From positions 62,001 to 126,000 of the forward strand of contig NZ_QJJJ01000010.1 in assembly GCF_003201865.1 (NCBI RefSeq): a DNA stretch of 64,000 nucleotides. Direction: 5' to 3'. Position 1 is the stretch's first letter. Each line of letters starts with the position of its first letter. This DNA is from Methylobacterium sp. B4 (lineage in GTDB: Bacteria > Pseudomonadota > Alphaproteobacteria > Rhizobiales > Beijerinckiaceae). Under the pieces are notes generated by a model. The model saw only the letters and a program-made list of their open reading frames with translations, was not told the DNA's origin and did no database searches. The position numbers and the translations under genes are program-made. Below, piece by piece: positions 26,836-36,126 of the stretch.

Positions 26836-27885
26836 ATGAAACTTCCGCGCCGCTTCTTTCAGCCGCTCGCCGCGGGCGCGCCCGAGCCGTTCCGCGAGCT
26901 GCCGATCAAGCTCGAGCGGATGATCCACTTCGTGCCGCCCCACAACGACAAGGTCCGCGCCCGGGTGCCGGAGCTGGCCAAGACCGTAGACGTGGTGCTC
27001 GGCAACCTTGAGGACGCCGTCCCCGCCGACCAGAAGGAGGCGGCGCGCAAGGGCTTCGTCGAGATGGCCCGGGCCACCGATTTCGCGGCCTCCGGCACCG
27101 GCCTGTGGACCCGCATCAACGCCCTGAACTCGCCCTGGATTCTCGACGACCTGTTCACCATCGTCGCCGAGGTCGGCGACCGGCTCGACGTGGTGATGGT
27201 GCCCAAGGTCGAGGGGCCCTGGGACATCCACTACATCGACCAGCTGCTGGCCCAGCTGGAGGCGCGCCACAACGTCGCCAAGCCGATCCTCGTCCACGCC
27301 ATCCTGGAAACGGCCGAGGGCGTGGCCAACGTCGATGCCATCGCCTCGGCCTCCCCCCGCATGCACGGCATGAGCCTCGGCCCGGCGGATCTGGCGGCGT
27401 CGCGCGGCATGAAGACCACCCGGGTCGGCGGCGGCCACCCGGATTACCGCGTCCTCTCCGACCCCAAGGGCGAGGAAGCCCGCGCCTCCGCCCAGCAGGA
27501 CCTCTGGCACTACACCATCGCCAAGATGGTCGATGCCTGCATGGCCAACGGCATCAAGGCCTTCTACGGCCCCTTCGGCGACTTCTCGGATTCGGCCGCC
27601 TGCGAGGTGCAGTTCCGCAACGCCTTCCTGATGGGCTGCGCCGGCGCCTGGACACTGCATCCGAGCCAGGTGGCACTGGCCAAGACCGTGTTCGCCCCCG
27701 ATCCGGCGGAGGTGAACTTCGCCTCCCGCATCGTCGAGGCGATGCCCGACGGCACCGGCGCGGTGATGATCGACGGCAAGATGCAGGACGACGCCACCTG
27801 GAAGCAGGCCAAGGTCATCGTCGATCTCGCCCGGCTGGTGGCCGAGAAGGACCCGGATCTGGCCAAGGTCTACAATCTGCCCTGA
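26836..27885 (+). CDS. HpcH/HpaI-CitE family CoA-ester lyase, malyl-CoA lyase-like
   Basis: A 349-residue member of the citrate lyase beta/malyl-CoA lyase family, which cleaves or forms (3S)-malyl-CoA or methylmalyl-CoA. Family features are [21 protein letters not shown] (metal/CoA site Glu-Asp), [57 protein letters not shown] and [21 protein letters not shown]. It is clearly distinct from the serine-cycle malyl-CoA lyase sequence I know from Methylobacterium, so it is a paralogue, perhaps for beta-methylmalyl-CoA in the ethylmalonyl-CoA pathway. That substrate is inference. It stands alone with its own upstream region. Confidence 0.82.
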   Translation: MKLPRRFFQPLAAGAPEPFRELPIKLERMIHFVPPHNDKVRARVPELAKTVDVVLGNLEDAVPADQKEAARKGFVEMARATDFAASGTGLWTRINALNSPWILDDLFTIVAEVGDRLDVVMVPKVEGPWDIHYIDQLLAQLEARHNVAKPILVHAILETAEGVANVDAIASASPRMHGMSLGPADLAASRGMKTTRVGGGHPDYRVLSDPKGEEARASAQQDLWHYTIAKMVDACMANGIKAFYGPFGDFSDSAACEVQFRNAFLMGCAGAWTLHPSQVALAKTVFAPDPAEVNFASRIVEAMPDGTGAVMIDGKMQDDATWKQAKVIVDLARLVAEKDPDLAKVYNLP

Positions 27886-28003
27886 TCGGCGCGAAGGAAT
27901 GCGGGGGCCCGGGTTCGGCCCGGGAACCCGCATCGCAGCCGCCCGGATTTCGCATGCGGGCCCCGCGTTGGAACGGAAGGGGCGGGAAGCCTATCTAACG
28001 GTC

Positions 28004-28342
28004 ATGACCCAGACCAGCATGAGAACCGCCAAATTCGGCCTCGGGGCGGTGGTCCGGCACCGGATCTACCCGTTCCGCGGCGTGGTGTTCGACGTCGATC
28101 CGGAATTCGCCAACACCGAGGAATGGTGGCTCGCCATTCCGGAAGAGGTTCGGCCGCGCAAGGACCAGCCCTTCTACCACCTGCTCGCCGAGAACGCGGA
28201 CAGCGAGTACGTCGCCTACGTCTCCGAGCAGAACCTCCTGCCCGACACCTCCGGCGAGGCCCTGCGCCACGCCGGCATCAACGAGGTGTTCGAGCGCAGC
28301 GCCGACGGGGTCTACCGCATGCGGACCAGCCACGCGAACTGA
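28004..28342 (+). CDS. hspQ: Heat shock protein HspQ
   Basis: A 112-residue HspQ (YccV) family protein. The family core is KFGLGAVVRHRIYPFRGVVFDVDPEFANTEEWWLAIP, then QPFYHLLAENADSEYVAYVSEQNLLPD. HspQ binds hemimethylated DNA or acts as a Lon protease enhancer in enterobacteria. The ATG at 28004 fits the family start and follows the CoA-ester lyase by about 120 bp in the same direction, though no functional link is evident. Confidence 0.9.
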   Translation: MTQTSMRTAKFGLGAVVRHRIYPFRGVVFDVDPEFANTEEWWLAIPEEVRPRKDQPFYHLLAENADSEYVAYVSEQNLLPDTSGEALRHAGINEVFERSADGVYRMRTSHAN

Positions 28343-28445
28343 TCCGCCGGGCTGGTCGGGGCGGCTCGTGCGGGGACGGAACCCTTTGTTCAAGCGTCTT
28401 TGCTAGCGAAGCCGTAACCTTACCGTTGCGCGGGGCCCGTTGGCG

Positions 28446-29675
28446 ATGGATGTGGTCACCATGCTGCTCATGAGCCTCGCGGCGGCGGCCGCCGCCGCGG
28501 GCTTTCTCGCCTTCGAGTGGCGGACCCTGCGCAACGGCGCGCTGCTGCTCTGGTGTGCGGGCTTTGCCACCATCGTAGTCGGCTGCGGGCTCTCGCCGCT
28601 GCGCTCCGCCTCCTTCCTCCTCGGCGTCTGGTTCGCCAACGGCCTGCTCGTCGTCGCCCATCTCGCCTTCCTCTACGGCACCGCGCGCTTCACCGGGCGC
28701 CGGATCGGGCCGCTCTGGTGGGGGCTGCTCCTGCCCTGGGCCGGTCTGCTTCTGCTGCCGGCCGGGCTCGACCCCACGCCGGCCTTCGCCGTGACGAACA
28801 GCGCCCTGGTCGCCGTCGCGGCGCTGAAGGCCGGCCATCTCCTCCTGTCCCGGAGCGGTGCGCCGTTTCCAGAGCGCACGGCCGCCTCGGACGGCCTGGG
28901 CGCCGTGTTCCTCGTCCACGGCGCCTTCTACGGCCTCAAGGCGCTGCTCGTGCCCCTGCCCGGCGCCTTCGTCAGTCTCGTCGGCTTCAAGGGGATCATG
29001 ATCCAGATCTCCCTGTTCGAGGGCATCCTGGTCGAGATGCTTCTCGCCCTGCTGATGGCCACCGCCGTGCGCCGCAGCCGGGAGGAGGCGATGACGCGGC
29101 TGGCCGAGCGCGATCCCCTCACCGGCGCCTTCAACCGCCGCGCCTTCGAGAGCCGGGCCGCCGAGACCCTGCGCGCGAACGCCGGGCGGCCCGGCGCCCT
29201 GCTGCTACTCGATGTCGACCGCTTCAAGACGATCAACGACCGCCTGGGCCACGCTGCCGGCGACCGCATCCTAGTGGCGCTCATCCGCGTGCTCGACGCG
29301 CTGCTGCCGCGCGGGGCGATCCTGGCGCGGCTCGGCGGGGACGAGTTCGTGATCCTGATTCCGGAGGCGGAGGAGGCGGCGATCCGCGCGTGCGGGGCCG
29401 CGATCCGCACCGGCCTGACCCTCGAGGGAGCCCGCGATCTGCCGGTGGCCGCTACGGTGAGCCTGGGCGCGATCCTGTTCGAGAGCGAGCCGGCCGGGGG
29501 CCTCTCAGCCCTGCTGGCCGGCGCCGACATCGCGCTCTACGCAGCCAAGGGCGAGGGCCGCGACCGGCTCCATGTCCGCCGCCTGGAGACGCCGGCCGAA
29601 CCGGCGGCGCGGCGGCGGCAGCCGGACGCGGTCAATGCCGTGCGCGTGCCGCCGGGCGACGGCTGCCGCGCCTGA
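28446..29675 (+). CDS. Membrane-bound diguanylate cyclase (GGDEF)
   Basis: A 409-residue protein with about six N-terminal membrane helices (residues 5-205, e.g. LLMSLAAAAAAAGFLAF and GLLLPWAGLLLLPAG) and a GGDEF domain at about 220-390. The active site is RLGGDEFVILIPE, with LLLDVDRFKTINDRLGHAAGD upstream, so c-di-GMP synthesis is expected. The usual RxxD inhibitory site five residues before GGDEF is absent (the segment reads PRGAILARL), so feedback inhibition by product may be lacking. The HD-GYP protein at 34881 could be an opposing enzyme. Confidence 0.92.
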   Translation: MDVVTMLLMSLAAAAAAAGFLAFEWRTLRNGALLLWCAGFATIVVGCGLSPLRSASFLLGVWFANGLLVVAHLAFLYGTARFTGRRIGPLWWGLLLPWAGLLLLPAGLDPTPAFAVTNSALVAVAALKAGHLLLSRSGAPFPERTAASDGLGAVFLVHGAFYGLKALLVPLPGAFVSLVGFKGIMIQISLFEGILVEMLLALLMATAVRRSREEAMTRLAERDPLTGAFNRRAFESRAAETLRANAGRPGALLLLDVDRFKTINDRLGHAAGDRILVALIRVLDALLPRGAILARLGGDEFVILIPEAEEAAIRACGAAIRTGLTLEGARDLPVAATVSLGAILFESEPAGGLSALLAGADIALYAAKGEGRDRLHVRRLETPAEPAARRRQPDAVNAVRVPPGDGCRA

Positions 29676-29677
29676 GA

Positions 29678-29697
29678 CACCGGCCCTGGGGCCGGTG
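29678..29697. terminator. Bidirectional hairpin between convergent genes
   Basis: Nine-bp perfect stem CACCGGCCC / GGGCCGGTG with a 2-nt turn between the arms, just after the diguanylate cyclase stop and before the convergent small ORF stop at 29713. No U tract is seen, so it is a stop hairpin candidate only by position and stability. Confidence 0.55.
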
Positions 29698-29712
29698 CCG
29701 ATTCCGCTCGGA

Positions 29713-29895
29713 TCAGGAGATCAGGTCGAGCTTGGCCGTCTCGAAGCCCGCCGCCCGCAGGCCGTCGGGAAGCGCGGTGTAGTCGGGATAGCCGGCCTCG
29801 CGGGCCATGGCGTCGAGGGCGTTGCGCTCGTCGTCGGCGCTGCCCGTCCAGAGAACCGCGCCGCTCGTCTTCTGTCGAATCTGGAAGATGCTCAT
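29713..29895 (-). CDS. Small hypothetical protein
   Basis: A 60-residue protein (MSIFQIRQKTSGAVLWTGSA...) with ordinary residue use, a beta-strand start and two helices (DDERNALDAMAREAGYPD and LPDGLRAAG). It has no signal or membrane segment. Its composition differs from the Arg/Ala-rich shadow frames, and it fills the gap before a stop hairpin shared with the convergent diguanylate cyclase. Family unknown to me. Confidence 0.65.
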   Translation of the reverse strand: MSIFQIRQKTSGAVLWTGSADDERNALDAMAREAGYPDYTALPDGLRAAGFETAKLDLIS

Positions 29896-30190
29896 GCCGT
29901 CCTGTCCATCGAGGAAGAGTGTTCTGACAGGACAACCCGGCCAAGCCGGGCCGGTTGCACGGCTCCGCGCATGTGGTGGCGCGAGCGATGACTTGAGGCG
30001 CGTGCCGCGCCCGGCCGGAGCGGGCGGGGAAGTCTGATTCCGACCGGTCGAACGGGCTGTTGCCGCCGCGCGACACTTCGGGCAGGCTCTTTGCGGATCG
30101 GCATCTCCGGCGGAACGCGCCACGAAATCGCCGATCGCAGCGCGGAAAGCGGGATGCGGCGCATCGGCGCCCCCCGAGAGGCTCTTCCCG

Positions 30191-31438
30191 ATGCCGGCCC
30201 ATTCTCCCCTGCGTCCGCTCGCGGCCTCGATCGCGGCGGCTTGCCTCTCCGGGACTTGCCTGCTCGGGACTTGTCTCCTCGGGGCCGACTCCCTCCGGGC
30301 CGCCGAGGCGCCGCCCGCATCCTCGGTACCCGATCCGGCCACGCTCCTGCCCGCGGTGAGCGTGGTCCCGGCGGAGCGGCGCGAGATCGTCGAGCGGGCG
30401 ATCGTCACCGGCACGCTCGTACCCCGCGACGAGATCCTGGTCGCCCCCGAGGTCGAGGGCCTGCGCATCGTCGAACTCGCCGCCGAGGAGGGCGACCGGG
30501 TCGAGCGCGGCGCGGTGCTGGCCCGGCTCTCCCTGGAGATGATCGAGACGCAGGAAGCGGCCAACCTCGCCGCCACCGCACGGGCCGAGGCCGCCATCGT
30601 CCAGGCGAAGAGCCAGATCGTCCAGGCGGAGGCGGCCCAGGTCGAGGCGCGCCAGGCCCTGGAGCGGGCGCAGGCGCTGGTGAAAACCGGCAACGCCACC
30701 GCCGTCACCCTGGAGCAGCGGGTCTCGGCCGCCCAAGGGGCGGAGGGACGGCTCGACGCGGCGCGGGCCGGGTTGGCGCTGGCCGAGGCCGATCGCGCCA
30801 CGGCGCGGGCGCAAGGCCGCGAGATCGCCCTGCGCCGGGCTCGCACCGCGATCCGCGCCCCGGAGGCCGGTATCGTCAGCCGCCGCACCGCCCGGGTCGG
30901 CGCCACCGCCAGCGCGGTGGGCGAGCCGCTGTTCCGCCTGATCGCCCGGGGCGAGATCGAGCTGGAGGGCGAGGTGCCCGAAACCGCCCTGCCGCGTCTC
31001 CGGGCCGGCGCCCCGGCGCGCCTGGAAACGGAGGACGGGCGCGTCATTCCCGGCGCGGTGCGCCGGGTCTATCCGGAGGTCGAGCGCGCCACCCGGCTCG
31101 GAAAGGTCCGCATCCGACTGGAGCCCGACCCGGCCCTGCATATCGGCGCCTTCGCCCGGGGCCGGGTCGAGGTCGCCCGGCGCACGGGCGTCGCGGTCCC
31201 GCTCGCCGCCGTGCTCTACGCCGCCGACGGCTCGGCGAGCGTGCTGGCCGTGGCGGAGGGCCGCGTCGCCGCCCGCCGGGTCGAGACCGGGCTCTCGGCG
31301 GAGGGGTTCACGGAGATCCGCTCCGGGATTGCGGCGGGGGAGAGCGTGGTGGCCCGGGCCGGCTCGTTCCTGCGCGACGGCGACCGGGTGCGTCCCGTGC
31401 CGCCCGCCGCGGCGCAGGCCGCCGCCGGTTCGCGCTGA
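30191..31438 (+). CDS. RND efflux periplasmic adaptor
   Basis: A 415-residue HlyD/AcrA-type adaptor, first gene of an adaptor-pump operon. The export signal (residues 1-37) contains a small duplication, GTCLLGTCLLG, and ends in LRAAEA. The lipoyl halves (PRDEILVAPEVEGLRIVELAAEEGDRVERGAVLARL and AIRAPEAGIVSRRTARVGATAS) flank a helical hairpin with AAQVEARQALERAQALVKTGNATAVTLEQ, followed by beta-barrel and membrane-proximal parts. GAGAGG stands before the ATG. It is 12 nt from the pump gene that follows. Confidence 0.92.
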   Translation: MPAHSPLRPLAASIAAACLSGTCLLGTCLLGADSLRAAEAPPASSVPDPATLLPAVSVVPAERREIVERAIVTGTLVPRDEILVAPEVEGLRIVELAAEEGDRVERGAVLARLSLEMIETQEAANLAATARAEAAIVQAKSQIVQAEAAQVEARQALERAQALVKTGNATAVTLEQRVSAAQGAEGRLDAARAGLALAEADRATARAQGREIALRRARTAIRAPEAGIVSRRTARVGATASAVGEPLFRLIARGEIELEGEVPETALPRLRAGAPARLETEDGRVIPGAVRRVYPEVERATRLGKVRIRLEPDPALHIGAFARGRVEVARRTGVAVPLAAVLYAADGSASVLAVAEGRVAARRVETGLSAEGFTEIRSGIAAGESVVARAGSFLRDGDRVRPVPPAAAQAAAGSR

Positions 31439-31450
31439 GGAGCCCGGATC

Positions 31451-34400
31451 ATGCGCCTCAACGTCTCGGCCTGGGCGATCCGCAAGCCCATCCCCTCGCT
31501 CGTCCTGTTCCTCGTGCTGATGGTGCTCGGCCTCGTCAGCTTCCGCTCCCTGCCGATCACCCGGTTTCCCAACATCGACATCCCGATCGTCTCGGTGACG
31601 GTCACGCAATCGGGCGCCGCCCCGTCCGAGCTCCAGACCCAGGTCACGAAATGGGTCGAGGATTCGGTAGCCGGGGTGAAGGGCGTCAAGCACATCCTCT
31701 CGACCATCGCGGAGGGCTCCTCGATCACCACGATCGAGTTCCGCCTGGAGGTGAACCAGGATCGCGCCGTCAACGACGTGAAGGACGCGATCTCCAAGAT
31801 CCGCATCAACCTGCCGCGCACCATCGACGAGCCGATCATCAGCCGCGTCGAGATCGCCGGCCTGCCGATCATGATCTACGGCGCCTCCGCCCCGGCCATG
31901 GCGCCCGAAGACCTGTCGTGGTTCGTGGACGACGTGGTCGCCCGCTCGATTCAGGGCGTGAAGGGGGTGGGCGGCGTCGAGCGGCTGGGCGGGGTCGCCC
32001 GCGAGATCCGCGTGACCCTCAAGCCCGACCGGCTGCTCGCGCTCGGCATCACCGCCGCGGACGTGAACCGGCAGCTGCGGCTCACCTCCGCCGACATGGC
32101 GGGCGGGCGCGGGGAACTCGCGGGGAGCGAGCAGTCGATCCGGACATTGGGCGCCTCGTCGAGCCTGGAGACGCTGGGGGCCACCTCCATCGTCGTGCCG
32201 GGCGGGCGCAAGGTGCGCCTCGACGAACTCGCCACCCTCATGGACGCGGCCGAGGAGCCGCGCACCTTCGCCCGCTTCAACGGCGAGCCGGTGGTGGGCT
32301 TCGCGATCTCCCGGGCGATGGGGGCGAGCGACGCCGAGGTCGCCGCCGCGGTGGCTAAGCGCGTCGAGACCCTGCACGCCGAGAATCCGGGCGTGCGCTT
32401 CGACCTGATCGACACCAGCGTCGTCAACACCATCGGCAACTACCACTCGGCGATGCTGGGCTTGCTCGAGGGGGCCGCGCTCGCCGTGATCGTGGTGTTC
32501 CTTTTCTTGCGCGACTGGCGCGCCACCCTGATCGCCGCGGTGGCGCTGCCGCTCTCGGTGCTGCCGACCTTCTGGGTGATGAGCGCGCTCGGCTTCTCGC
32601 TCAACGCGGTCAGCCTGCTCGCGATCACGCTGGTGACCGGCATCCTCGTCGACGACGCCATCGTCGAGATCGAGAACATCGTCCGCCACATGCGGATGGG
32701 CAAGTCGGCCTACCGCGCGTCGCTCGAGGCCGCCGACGAGATCGGGCTCGCGGTCATCGCCATCACCGCGACCATCATCGCGATCTTCGCCCCCGTCTCC
32801 TTCATGCCCGGCATCGCCGGCCAGTACTTCAAGCAGTTCGGGCTCACCATCGCCGCGGCGGTCTTCGTCTCGCTGCTGGTCGCGCGGCTGATCACGCCGC
32901 TGCTCGCCGCCTACTTCCTGCGCGACCACGGCCCGGACCACGAGCGCGAGGGGCCGGTGATGCGGGCCTATACCCGCCTCGTGGCGTGGTCGGTGCGGCA
33001 CAAATACCTGACGCTGATCCTCGGCCTCGCCTGCTTTGCCGGCTCGATCGCCTCGACCCGGCTGCTGCCCGCGGGCTTCATCCCGGCGGAGGATGCGGCG
33101 CGCACGATGTTCGTGGTCGAACTGCCGCCCGGCGCCCGGCTCGACGACACGCAGCGCCTCTCCGACGGCCTCGTCGAGACCCTGCGCCAGATGCCCGAGG
33201 TCCGCTCCGTCTTCGTCGATGGCGGGCGCCAGTTGCCCGGCAAGAAGGAGGTGCGGCTGGCGAGCCTCACCGTGAACCTCACCCCGAAGAGCGACCGCGC
33301 CCTGACCCAGAAGCAGGTCGATCTCAAGATATCGAGCGTCCTGCGGCAGGTGCCCGATATCCGCTTCTGGTCGCTGCAGGAGGGCGGGCAGCGGGAATTC
33401 GCCCTGATCGTGTCGGGGCCCGACAAGGCGATCGTGGCGGATGTCGCCGCACGCCTGCAGCGCGAGGCCATGGGCGTCCCCCACCTCGTCAATGTGATCT
33501 CGACCGCGCCGCTGGACCGCACCGAGATCCGCATCACCCCCAAACCGGGCGTCGCCGCCGATCTCGGCGTCTCGACCGATGTCATCGCCGAGACCGTGCG
33601 AGTCGGCACGATCGGCGACATCGCCGCCAACCTCGCCAAGTTCAACGCCCGGGATCGCCAGATCCCGATCCGGGTGATGCTGCCCGAGCGCCTGCGCGGG
33701 CAACTGCCCGAGATCGAGACCCTGAAGGTGCCGGTGAAGGCGGGCGCGGCGGTGCCGCTCTCCACGGTGGCCGATCTGACGCTGGGGCGCGGCCCGACCG
33801 CCATCGACCGCTACGACCGCACCGTGCGCGTCGCCGTCGAGGGCGACCTCCAGGGCTCGGACGCGCTGGGCTCGATCATCGAGCAGGTGATGGCCCTGCC
33901 CGCCGCGACCAACCTCCCCGAGGGCGTCACCATCCGGCAGACGGGCGACGCCGAGATCATGGGCGAGGTGTTCGAGGGCTTCGCCCTCGCCATGGGCGCC
34001 GGGCTGATGATGGTGTTCGGCGTCCTCGTGCTGCTGTTCGGCAATTTCCTCCAGCCGCTCACCATCCTGTTCTCGCTGCCGCTCTCCATCGGCGGGGCGA
34101 TCCTGGGGCTCCTCGTCTTCCAGATGCCGATCTCGATGCCGGTCGTCATCGGCATCCTGATGCTGATGGGCGTGGTGACCAAGAACGCGATCATGCTGGT
34201 CGATTTCGCCATCGAGGAGATGGCCCGCGGCGTGGACCGGGTCACCGCCATCGTCGATGCCGGCCGCAAGCGGGCGCGGCCCATCGTCATGACCACCATC
34301 GCCATGGCGGCCGGCATGGTCCCCTCCGCCATGGCGCTCGGCATCGGCGGCGAGTTCCGCGCGCCCATGGCGGTCGCGGTGATCGGCGGGCTGATCGTCT

Positions 34401-34609
34401 CGACGGGGCTGTCACTGATCTTCGTGCCGGCGATCTTCCTCCTCGTCGACGATCTGTCGCGGCTGTTCGTGCGCCTGTTCGGCCGCTTCGTCGGCGGCAC
34501 GGACGACCCGGAGGACGGGCAGGGGGATGTGGAAGGGGACGGACCCTATCGCCCGGGCGCACCCGCCAACGCCGCCGGCGGCTATGGAGGACGGGCCGCG
34601 GCCGAGTGA
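31451..34609 (+). CDS. RND efflux pump, HAE1-like
   Basis: A 1052-residue RND pump paired with the adaptor just upstream. It begins with SAWAIRKPIPSLVLFLVLMVLGL and LPITRFPNIDIPIVSVTVTQSGAAPSE; the proton relay Asp pair is in VTGILVDDAIVEIENI near residue 402, and the Lys in VTKNAIMLVDFAIEE near residue 910. A ribosome site (GAGGAG) precedes the ATG. It is only distantly like the pump at 905, so the two systems are not recent duplicates. The acidic-poor C-terminal tail (after 1010) is Gly-rich and probably flexible. Substrate unknown. Confidence 0.95.
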   Translation: MRLNVSAWAIRKPIPSLVLFLVLMVLGLVSFRSLPITRFPNIDIPIVSVTVTQSGAAPSELQTQVTKWVEDSVAGVKGVKHILSTIAEGSSITTIEFRLEVNQDRAVNDVKDAISKIRINLPRTIDEPIISRVEIAGLPIMIYGASAPAMAPEDLSWFVDDVVARSIQGVKGVGGVERLGGVAREIRVTLKPDRLLALGITAADVNRQLRLTSADMAGGRGELAGSEQSIRTLGASSSLETLGATSIVVPGGRKVRLDELATLMDAAEEPRTFARFNGEPVVGFAISRAMGASDAEVAAAVAKRVETLHAENPGVRFDLIDTSVVNTIGNYHSAMLGLLEGAALAVIVVFLFLRDWRATLIAAVALPLSVLPTFWVMSALGFSLNAVSLLAITLVTGILVDDAIVEIENIVRHMRMGKSAYRASLEAADEIGLAVIAITATIIAIFAPVSFMPGIAGQYFKQFGLTIAAAVFVSLLVARLITPLLAAYFLRDHGPDHEREGPVMRAYTRLVAWSVRHKYLTLILGLACFAGSIASTRLLPAGFIPAEDAARTMFVVELPPGARLDDTQRLSDGLVETLRQMPEVRSVFVDGGRQLPGKKEVRLASLTVNLTPKSDRALTQKQVDLKISSVLRQVPDIRFWSLQEGGQREFALIVSGPDKAIVADVAARLQREAMGVPHLVNVISTAPLDRTEIRITPKPGVAADLGVSTDVIAETVRVGTIGDIAANLAKFNARDRQIPIRVMLPERLRGQLPEIETLKVPVKAGAAVPLSTVADLTLGRGPTAIDRYDRTVRVAVEGDLQGSDALGSIIEQVMALPAATNLPEGVTIRQTGDAEIMGEVFEGFALAMGAGLMMVFGVLVLLFGNFLQPLTILFSLPLSIGGAILGLLVFQMPISMPVVIGILMLMGVVTKNAIMLVDFAIEEMARGVDRVTAIVDAGRKRARPIVMTTIAMAAGMVPSAMALGIGGEFRAPMAVAVIGGLIVSTGLSLIFVPAIFLLVDDLSRLFVRLFGRFVGGTDDPEDGQGDVEGDGPYRPGAPANAAGGYGGRAAAE

Positions 34610-34880
34610 GGCCCCGCCGCCGCGACCGCAGTGAGGCCGGGACACATCAAGTTCTCGCGGCCCCGCGCACGGGGGTGATCGTGCGTCCCGAGGCTAAGCC
34701 GATCAATCCGCCGTTCCTGCAGCTTGGCCGCCGCCGCCGGCCCGACGGCAATTCTCTGCCCGCTGCGAATACGCGAGAGTTGTAGGATCGAGACAATGCG
34801 AAGCATTTCGCAACACTTTTGATATAGCGGGAGGAATGCGCTTCGCGTCCGACATGTGACGTGCGGCCGACGGATGATCG

Positions 34881-36107
34881 ATGCAGGAACCGCGGGACCG
34901 ATCCGGGCGTCGGAACGGCTCAGAGAGCCGTGAAGGCGCGCGCGCTGCGACGTCCGGCGAGGACGTTGTCGTCCTCGTCTCGGACCGGCGCGAGCGGGCG
35001 GAGCGCTTGGCCCGCGGCATCGCCCTCGTCCTGCCCTGCCGCGTGATCGAGCCCGGGGCGGCCCTGCCCGCCGGGCGGCTCGTCGCCTTCATCGTCGATC
35101 TCGCCGCCGAGCACGGAAACGCGACGGCCTGGATCGCGTGGCTCGCCGGCCGCATCCGCGACAGCGGCCTACCCTGCCTTTATCTCGCCCGGGGCCGGGC
35201 CGCCCAGGACGCGGCCGCCATCCGCATGCTCGGCGCGCCGACGGTGATCGATCCGCGCCAATCCTCCGGCATCGTCCCGACGCTGCTGCGCCTCGTCGCC
35301 GAGGGAGGCAAGGGGGCCTTCTCCGCCGGCGAGCGGTCGCTCCCGGCCAGGGGGCGGGCGCCGGAAGCGGCCGGAACGGTCGAGCCCGGGGCGGGAACGC
35401 CGCTGGCCCGGGTCGAGACCGCGACGACCCTCGTCACCCGCCTGTTCGACGCCGCCGCCGCCGGGCGGCCCCCGAGCCCGGAGGAAGCCGAGGCGGGCAC
35501 GCAGATCGTGCTCGACACGGTGTCCGAGGTCGGCATCCGCGGCTGGCTCGACCTCGTCTGGCGCCACGACATCCAGGTCTACCAGCACTCCCTGAGCGTG
35601 GCGGGCTTCGCCGCCGCCTTCGCCGCCGAACTCGGCTTCTGCCGGGCCGACCGGGAGCGGCTCGCCCGGGCCGCCCTGCTGCACGATGTCGGCAAGGCCC
35701 TGATCCCGCTCGCCATCCTCAACAAGCCCGGCCCCCTGACGCCCGACGAGATGCGGGTGATGCAGACGCATGCCGCACTCGGGGCCGACCTGCTGGCCCG
35801 GGACGGTGCCTTCGCCCCCGAGATCCTCGACGTGGTGCGCTACCACCACGAGCGTCTCGACGGCTCGGGCTATCCCGAGGGCCTGACCGGGCCGCGGATC
35901 GGCGACCTCGTCCGCCTCGTGGCGATCTGCGACGTGCATTCGGCGCTCACCGAGCGCCGGGTCTACCGCCCGGCCCTGTCCGCCGGGGAGGCGCTGGCGA
36001 TCATAGAGAGCCAGGCCGGCCAGCTCGATGCCGACCTGCTCCGGGTCTATCGCCCGGTCATCGCGCGCGCCGGTTCCGCCGCGGACCGCCCGGGCCCGAC
36101 GGGCTGA
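34881..36107 (+). CDS. HD-GYP domain phosphodiesterase
   Basis: A 408-residue cytoplasmic protein. Residues 30-145 resemble a receiver-like fold (DVVVLVSDRRERAERLARGI, VAFIVDLAAEHGN), with an Asp at the usual place but weak other features. The HD-GYP domain occupies about 215-400: ARAALLHDVGKALIPLAILNK and the full HHERLDGSGYPEGLTGPRIGD signature. This predicts c-di-GMP phosphodiesterase activity. Metal ligands look intact. It lies 270 bp after the RND pump and may be independent. Confidence 0.88.
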   Translation: MQEPRDRSGRRNGSESREGARAATSGEDVVVLVSDRRERAERLARGIALVLPCRVIEPGAALPAGRLVAFIVDLAAEHGNATAWIAWLAGRIRDSGLPCLYLARGRAAQDAAAIRMLGAPTVIDPRQSSGIVPTLLRLVAEGGKGAFSAGERSLPARGRAPEAAGTVEPGAGTPLARVETATTLVTRLFDAAAAGRPPSPEEAEAGTQIVLDTVSEVGIRGWLDLVWRHDIQVYQHSLSVAGFAAAFAAELGFCRADRERLARAALLHDVGKALIPLAILNKPGPLTPDEMRVMQTHAALGADLLARDGAFAPEILDVVRYHHERLDGSGYPEGLTGPRIGDLVRLVAICDVHSALTERRVYRPALSAGEALAIIESQAGQLDADLLRVYRPVIARAGSAADRPGPTG

Positions 36108-36126
36108 GCCGGTCCGCGCGGCGGCC

